Shown here: positions 59,601 through 64,000 of the stretch, one piece after another
How positions within the stretch are numbered: position 1 is the first letter of the stretch
Layout of the letters: every line of letters begins with the position of its first letter
Assembly: GCA_963830385.1 (NCBI GenBank)
Contig: CAWHMD010000009.1
Location: 310,001 to 374,000, forward strand
From: Bog-532 sp963830385
GTDB taxonomy: Bacteria; Actinomycetota; Actinomycetes; Streptosporangiales; Streptosporangiaceae
Reading direction: 5' to 3'
Length of the DNA: 64,000 bases
Position numbers and translations under genes: made by a program
The notes under the pieces: generated by a model
What the model saw: the letters and a program-made list of their open reading frames with translations, nothing else
Databases searched by the model: none
What the model was told of the DNA's origin: nothing

Positions 59601-59656
59601 CTGCTGCCTCCCGGGAGGTTCACTGGCCCCCGACCGGACATGGGACCATATCGATC

Positions 59657-60316
59657 ATGACTGTACTGCCGCTGAGTCCCGACGAACTGCTGACCACCAC
59701 CCGGTCTGTGCGCAAGCGCCTCGACCTGGACCGCCCGGTCCCGCTCGAACTGATCCGGGAATGCCTTGACCTCGCGCTCCAGGCCCCGAGCGGCAGTAAC
59801 TCCCAGGGCTGGCACTGGCTGGTCATCACCGACCCGGACACCAAGGCCGCGATCGGCGACCTGTACCGGCGCTCGACCGAGAAGTACCTGGAGTTCCGGC
59901 GTCAGCAGCTGGAGGCGCCGGGCGCGCCCGCCGCCGATTCACCCGAGGGCAAGGCCATGCGCCGCATCCGCGAGAGCTCGGCCTACCTGGGCCAGCACAT
60001 GGGCGACGTCCCGGTCCAGGTCATCGCCTGCATCGAGGTCCAGGGCGAGTGGAAGGCGGGCGCCAGCCAGACCGGCCTGTGGGGCTCGCTGCTCCCCGCC
60101 GCCTGGAGCTACATGCTGGCCGCCCGGTCACGGGAGCTGGGCACCGCCTGGACCACGCTGCACCTGGCGTACGAGAAGGAAGCGGCCGAGATCCTCGGCC
60201 TGCCGGACCACGTCCGCCAGGGGGTCCTCATCCCCACCGCCTACTACACCGGCGAGACGTTCCGCCCGGCCCCGCGCCGCCCCCTGGACGAGGTCATGCA
60301 CCTGAACCACTGGTGA
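59657..60316 (+). CDS. Nitroreductase-family FMN enzyme
   Basis: 219 residues. VRKRLDLDRPVPLELIREC with FMN-phosphate arginine, LALQAPSGSNSQGWHWLVI, then WSYMLAARSRELGTAWTTL and an ending IPTAYYTGETFRPAPRRPLD typical of the family. Acts as a homodimer reducing nitro or quinone compounds with NAD(P)H. ATG 59657. Its 3' end overlaps the convergent PucR gene by 23 bases. Confidence 0.93.
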   Translation: MTVLPLSPDELLTTTRSVRKRLDLDRPVPLELIRECLDLALQAPSGSNSQGWHWLVITDPDTKAAIGDLYRRSTEKYLEFRRQQLEAPGAPAADSPEGKAMRRIRESSAYLGQHMGDVPVQVIACIEVQGEWKAGASQTGLWGSLLPAAWSYMLAARSRELGTAWTTLHLAYEKEAAEILGLPDHVRQGVLIPTAYYTGETFRPAPRRPLDEVMHLNHW

Positions 60317-61574
60317 GCGGGCCGGCTGAACCACTGGCGGCCGTGGCGGCCTGCTGGCGGGCCGCCCGGTCGCGCAGCCGCATGGCGCGCAGCACCATCT
60401 CCATCGCGAACCGGGTGTCCGGGTCGCCGAACTGGTCGCCCAGCGTGCGCTCGAGCTGCCGGATGCGGTAACGGACCGTCTGCGGGTGCACCTGGAGCCG
60501 ATCGGCGATCTCAGCCGCGGTGCCGCGCGTCTCCAGCCAGGCCCCGAACGTCTCGGTCAGCCGTTCCCGCTGCCGCGGGGTGAGCCCTTCCAGCGCGCCG
60601 AGCTGGCGGCGGCTGATCTGCTCGGCCAGCGCGCTGTCGGACATCAGCCAGAGCGTGAGCAGATGGTCCTCGCAGTGCACGATCTGGCCGGCGTCGATCG
60701 CCCCGGACTCGGCCAGAGCCAGCGCCTGCCGGGCCCAGCGCAGCGAGTCGGCCGCGTCGGCCAGCGGCACCGCCAGGCCGATCGCGGCCCGCCGGGTCCC
60801 CAGCCGGGCCACCAGCGCAGCCTCCCGGCCAACGCCGGTCTCGCCCGGGATCAGCATGTGCGGCTGTCCCTCATCCAGGCTGGCCAGCACGTCGCTCTCG
60901 GCGGCCAGCGGCCCTGCCTCGCCGTCCGCGCTGGGCTGCACCGCGACCGCGGTGACCTGCTCCGGCAGCGGCCAGTTGGCGTCGGCGGCGATGTCGGCCA
61001 GCGCCCGCAGCGGGATCGGCTGATCGCGGTCGAGGATGAGCTGGAGCAGCCGCCGCCGGACCACCTGCTGCTCCTCGGCGGTGACCGCGCGCGCCTCCCG
61101 GTAACCCTGGAACGACAGCTCGGCCAGCTCGTTCATGTACTCGAAGACCGCGTCGGCCAGCTCTGACATCAGGTCCGAGGTCAGATCGGGCGTGTGACGG
61201 CCCACGTCCATGACCCGCTGCCAGGCGACCCGCGAGCCGACCCGGTAAGCGGTCTGCAGCGAGTCGAGGCTGCGGCCCTCGCCGGCCTCGTGCTCTCCGA
61301 GCATGCGGGCCATTTCGTCGCGCTGCGCCAGCGAGGTGGACGGGTCCGCCACCCGGTCTACGAACGAGGCTAGGGCCTGCTCTACGCAGTCGCGCATGAG
61401 CTGGCCGTAGGGCCCGTCCATTGGCCGGGCGTACTCGGGGATCTTCTCCCGGATGGCGAGGATGATCTCTTCGGCCAGGCTCGGCAGCTCGGGCCGGAGG
61501 ACCTTTTCGGCCAGCTCCGGAAGCATCGCTTGGGGCCGGTTGCCGTCCCCGCCCGGCCCGGTGGTCCGCGTCAT
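60294..61574 (-). CDS. PucR-type (CdaR-like) transcriptional regulator
   Basis: 426 residues. N-terminal helical sensor with EIILAIREKIPEYARPMDGP, a central part with GGDEF-like AIGLAVPLADAADSLRWARQ and a C-terminal PucR HTH: FGAWLETRGTAAEIADRLQV, then HPQTVRYRIRQLERTLG. Distinct from the GAF-bearing regulator at 42.5 kb. No catabolic operon is next to it in the window; targets may be the nitroreductase or genes beyond. ATG 61574. Confidence 0.9.
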   Translation of the reverse strand: MTRTTGPGGDGNRPQAMLPELAEKVLRPELPSLAEEIILAIREKIPEYARPMDGPYGQLMRDCVEQALASFVDRVADPSTSLAQRDEMARMLGEHEAGEGRSLDSLQTAYRVGSRVAWQRVMDVGRHTPDLTSDLMSELADAVFEYMNELAELSFQGYREARAVTAEEQQVVRRRLLQLILDRDQPIPLRALADIAADANWPLPEQVTAVAVQPSADGEAGPLAAESDVLASLDEGQPHMLIPGETGVGREAALVARLGTRRAAIGLAVPLADAADSLRWARQALALAESGAIDAGQIVHCEDHLLTLWLMSDSALAEQISRRQLGALEGLTPRQRERLTETFGAWLETRGTAAEIADRLQVHPQTVRYRIRQLERTLGDQFGDPDTRFAMEMVLRAMRLRDRAARQQAATAASGSAGPLTSGSGA

Positions 61575-61706
61575 CGTTGAGGCCTCCGTCCCCGCCGGAG
61601 TGCCGCCGTCCGGCTGACCTGCACAGGACAGACGTTAGACCCGGCTGGGGGGTTTCGGAGCGCTGACAGCGGACTTATCCGTGACAGAAAAGGCAGTAGG
61701 CTGTTA

Positions 61707-61717
61707 CTTACCGTAAG
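61707..61717. promoter_or_regulatory. TetR-like operator motif upstream of the PucR gene
   Basis: CTTAC-C-GTAAG is a perfect palindrome inside TTACTTACCGTAAGATA, about 130 bases upstream of the PucR start. The pattern is common for TetR-type sites in actinobacteria; no TetR gene is nearby. Confidence 0.35.
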
Positions 61718-62030
61718 ATATCGCCCAGGCCGATCGGGATGACCTGCTCGGTTGCGACGACTCACTCGGTGACAAAAACATCGGCCCGACTACGCCACCC
61801 GTGCTAAGAAAATCCGCCCGGGAAAGTCGCGATCGCAATTACCCGGGATGTGGTTGCGGCCGGAGTTACGCTGCAGTAGCGTACTGAGTCATCACAGGAA
61901 TGTGGTTTAATAAATACAGCGCGTGCAAAGCATTGTAGCCCAGAGCGGGGCTTCACAAGGGGCGCGTGCCACGGATTTACCGGCGTCAGCCGGCCGCCGA
62001 TCGGGCGACCGGAGGGCACCTGCTCACAGC

Positions 62031-62093
62031 GCAGCCAGGTCACGCCTGGCTGCGGACCGTCTGGCTTCCCCCCCCAGCCGGACGGTCCGCAGC
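62031..62093. other. Two overlapping, mutually exclusive hairpins
   Basis: Hairpin 1: GCAGCCAGG (62031-62039) with CCTGGCTGC (62045-62053), perfect 9-bp arms. Hairpin 2: GCTGCGGACCGTCTGGCT (62049-62066) with AGCCGGACGGTCCGCAGC (62076-62093), 18 pairs including one G-U, loop with eight Cs. They share 62049-62053, so only one can form: the layout of an attenuator or RNA switch. Orientation unknown. Confidence 0.55.
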
Positions 62094-62496
62094 CCGTCGT
62101 GCCCGTGCCGAGGCGACGCTGACGCAGGCGCCTTCTGGTCGGCGAGCACAGCTCGGCCGCCGCCGCCCTGCCACAGATGCCCGCCCGGCCTTGCCGCCGG
62201 CGGGCATCAGCCGTTCAACGGCCCTCCCGTTTACCCAAAAACCCCAGGTCAGCTCGGCATTTTCCGGTCTCCGGCTTAGCTGAAATAAATGGAATCGCCG
62301 CACAGATCGCTTTATTGAAAGGGCCTCACCAGCCAGAGTGAACTGCGGCAACCGCGGACTGCCTCCTGCGACGGCCGCGACCGCATAACCGCGGGGAGCC
62401 AAACCCCGCGTCACTCAGATAATCCCAGGTCACAGGGTTCCTTCCCCGCGAACAATGGGTTGTCGCGGGCCTCGGGCCCCCGAGCCCAATGAGTCT

Positions 62497-62576
62497 CTGT
62501 GCTCTGCGGAGTCTCGCTGGCGCTCCACAAGGCCCTTCGCCACGTAGTTCCTGTGCTCTGCGGCGTCTCACGCTGT
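62497..62576. repeat. Short direct repeat, two copies 54 bases apart
   Basis: CTGTGCTCTGCGG-N-GTCTC occurs at 62497-62515 and 62551-62569. Only two copies, so not a CRISPR array. Confidence 0.6.
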
Positions 62577-63004
62577 CCCCACGGAGCGCCACGCCCGCCG
62601 AGCCTTCGTCTCCGAAGTTCCCCAGGCCCCCACCGGTCGCTGATATCCCACAGACCCCGGGAGCAGCGGTTCAAGCCCTCATCGCTGAAAACTCGGGCCT
62701 CACCAGGCCTTTCCGTCTCACGTGAACTCCTGGCCCGGGAGAGAACTCGCGGCCCGCCCGTGCAATCCCATAAACGGGTCTATCAGGTAAAACGTTTTTG
62801 TGAATCACGAAAAGCGGAATGTGATTTTACTTGGCTGATAATTGTCGTGAGCAACGGGAAAGCCTGTTTACGCACAGTGATTTCAGCCTGAATAAATACA
62901 GTTGCTGGCGATAGGGCATAGAGCCGTTGGCGTTACACCCCGTCCGCCGGCCGGAGTGCGCGGCGGGCGTGGTCTGATGGGACCGAGCAGCGGAGGAGGG
63001 TGGC

Positions 63005-64000
63005 ATGACCCACGATCCGGTGACCGAAAAGGCGGCCGCGCCGCGTCCGGGCGCGGCGGCCGCGGCCGATGCGTTCGGTGCCGACCTGTACCGGCAGCTC
63101 GGCGCGGACGGGCAGAACCTGGTGTTCTCCCCGGCCAGCATCGCGGCCGCCCTGCAGCTGGCCCTGCTCGGGGCCCGCGGGAGCACCGCCAGCCAGCTGG
63201 TAGCGGCCCTGCACCTCGGCGCGCCCGGCCGCCCGGCCGCGGCCGCCGAGGACGGCCTTCGGCTGCTGTCCGGCGTGATCCAGGCGGCCAGCCAGGACCC
63301 GGACGGCGACACGACCCTGCGGGCCCCCAACACCTTGTGGCTCCAGGCCGGGCTGCCGCTGGAGCCCAGCTTCAGCCACCAGGTCCGGGACGGGGCGGCG
63401 GCCGCCGTCGTGCGGGAGGAGGACTTCCGCGGCGCTCCGCGGCAGGCCCGGGCCGCGATCAACGAGCTCATCGCCGACCAGACGGCGGGCAAGATCACCG
63501 ACCTGCTGGGCCAGGACGCGGTGACCGCCGACACCCGGCTGGTGCTGGCCAACGCCGTGTACCTCAAGGCGCGCTGGTCGTCCCCGTTCACCGCTAACGC
63601 CACCCGGGACGCCCCGTTCCACCCCGGCGACGGCGCCGACCCGATCACCGTCTCGATGATGCACCGCACCGGGAGCCTGCCCTACCTGCGCGGCGACGGC
63701 TACCAGGCGGTGCTGCTGCCCTACAAGGGCCAGTCGGCCGGCGCCGCGCTGGCGATGGCGATCGTGCTGCCGGACGGCCCCCTGGCCGGGCTGGCCCAGT
63801 CCGGGCTGGCCCAGTCCGGGCTGGCACCGTCCGGGCTGGGCCCGCTGCTGGCCGGCGCCGGCCAGCAGAGCGTGGCGCTGGCGCTGCCCAAGTTCCGCCA
63901 GCGGACCCGGGCGGCGCTGATCCCGGTGCTCCGCCGCCTCGGCGTCCACGACGCCTTCACCGACGCCGCCGACTTCAGCGGCATCACCACCGCCGAGCGG
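63005..64000 (+). CDS. Serpin-family protein, 3' end outside the window
   Basis: 332 residues visible from ATG 63005, with GGAGGAGGG upstream. Serpin fold: ADLYRQLGADGQNLVFSPAS then IAAALQLALLGARGSTASQL, LANAVYLKARWSSPF and VSMMHRTGSLPYLRGDGYQA, and LALPKFRQRTRAALIPVL. The reactive-centre loop lies beyond the edge. No signal peptide, so it is cytoplasmic. Around residue 260 a short tandem repeat SGLAQ-SGLAQ-SGLAP is encoded by 15-bp units. Serpins are rare in bacteria; its target protease cannot be judged without the loop. Confidence 0.9.
   Translation, partial: MTHDPVTEKAAAPRPGAAAAADAFGADLYRQLGADGQNLVFSPASIAAALQLALLGARGSTASQLVAALHLGAPGRPAAAAEDGLRLLSGVIQAASQDPDGDTTLRAPNTLWLQAGLPLEPSFSHQVRDGAAAAVVREEDFRGAPRQARAAINELIADQTAGKITDLLGQDAVTADTRLVLANAVYLKARWSSPFTANATRDAPFHPGDGADPITVSMMHRTGSLPYLRGDGYQAVLLPYKGQSAGAALAMAIVLPDGPLAGLAQSGLAQSGLAPSGLGPLLAGAGQQSVALALPKFRQRTRAALIPVLRRLGVHDAFTDAADFSGITTAER
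63778..63840 (+). repeat. 15-bp tandem repeat in the serpin gene
   Basis: About three to four units of CTGGCCCAGTCCGGG type encode repeated SGLAQ/SGLAP inserted in a surface loop. Such repeats can vary between strains. Confidence 0.75.

Larger units (their letters stand above)
61575..63004. other. 1.4 kb without a supportable gene, containing hairpins and short repeats
   Basis: Small open frames occur but lack ribosome sites and codon bias. The first 350 and last 250 bases are AT-rich for this genome. Present: a palindrome CTTAC-C-GTAAG (61707-61717) resembling TetR-type operators, TACGCT-GCAGT-AGCGTA (61867-61883), two overlapping hairpins (62031-62093) and a twice-repeated CTGTGCTCTGCGG (62497 and 62551). 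The serpin gene follows with a strong ribosome site. Confidence 0.6.

Noticed and set aside
62031..62093. A second C-rich loop that would make this a full 6C RNA
   Set aside because: Only one loop has a run of Cs; the neighbouring hairpin has a five-base TCACG loop. Kept as an unclassified structure.
62497..62576. CRISPR-like spacing of a short repeat
   Set aside because: Only two imperfect copies, no third unit on either side and no cas gene in the window.
61923..62891. Several small open frames in the gene-free region
   Set aside because: No ribosome sites, no codon bias, mutually overlapping, and no recognisable motif.
1..64000. tRNA, rRNA, insertion sequences or prophage genes
   Set aside because: I saw no tRNA-like cloverleaf, rRNA, transposase or integrase motif on either strand; a dedicated tRNA/RNA search would be needed to exclude small RNAs.

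Overview
The window is very GC-rich DNA with dense genes, many GTG and TTG starts, strong GC bias at third codon positions and typically actinobacterial families: ECF sigma factors, large LuxR ATPase regulators, PucR regulators, a RodZ-like HTH membrane protein, PspA, GT87 and MMPL proteins. I read it as chromosomal DNA of a soil-type filamentous actinomycete; the genus cannot be fixed from this sequence. I recognise no rRNA, tRNA, insertion sequence or CRISPR array. Region by region: positions 1-14240 form a nucleic-acid processing island with an unknown gene cut by the window edge, a two-helix membrane protein, a DUF4011/SF1 helicase with a Vsr-like nuclease end, a DUF2075 helicase, a MazG-like pyrophosphohydrolase, a NERD/UvrD helicase pair and a RecB-like (TM0106-type) nuclease/helicase pair. 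The last two pairs each look like one gene split by a single-base frameshift. Positions 14340-21230 hold a GT87 mannosyltransferase-like protein, a Phd/VapC toxin-antitoxin pair, a FIST sensor and a tight DprA-ComF-DUF488 operon with a LexA-like box upstream, then an unknown protein and a rhodanese. Positions 21600-38000 are envelope, stress and regulatory genes: RodZ-like protein, PspA, D,D-carboxypeptidase, metallophosphoesterase, cupin, LuxR ATPase regulator, a broken P450, a sigma factor with a membrane partner, and an MFS exporter divergent from an SRPBCC-ArsR-DUF899 operon. That divergent promoter carries three 17-bp palindromes spaced exactly 32 bp apart. Positions 38000-53030 contain DUF2254 and MMPL membrane proteins, a methyltransferase, then a probable catabolic unit: PucR regulator, three-subunit molybdenum hydroxylase, SDR and cyclase-type hydrolase, followed by a sugar-isomerase/phytanoyl-dioxygenase operon divergent from a LacI regulator. 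Positions 53030-61570 hold a Tat-exported polysaccharide deacetylase, an operon with a frameshifted DUF4037 gene, two more SDRs, a fumarylacetoacetase-family enzyme, a nitroreductase and a second PucR regulator. A 1.4 kb stretch without a supportable gene (61575-63004) contains two overlapping, mutually exclusive hairpins and precedes a serpin gene that runs off the right edge. How the genes may work together: the left third looks like DNA repair or antiviral functions, with the DprA operon probably damage-inducible; the 42.5-53 kb part looks like substrate-induced catabolism of small N-heterocyclic, aromatic or sugar-like compounds. At least four single-base frameshifts plus one decayed P450 occur; the single-base ones may be sequencing or assembly errors rather than biology.
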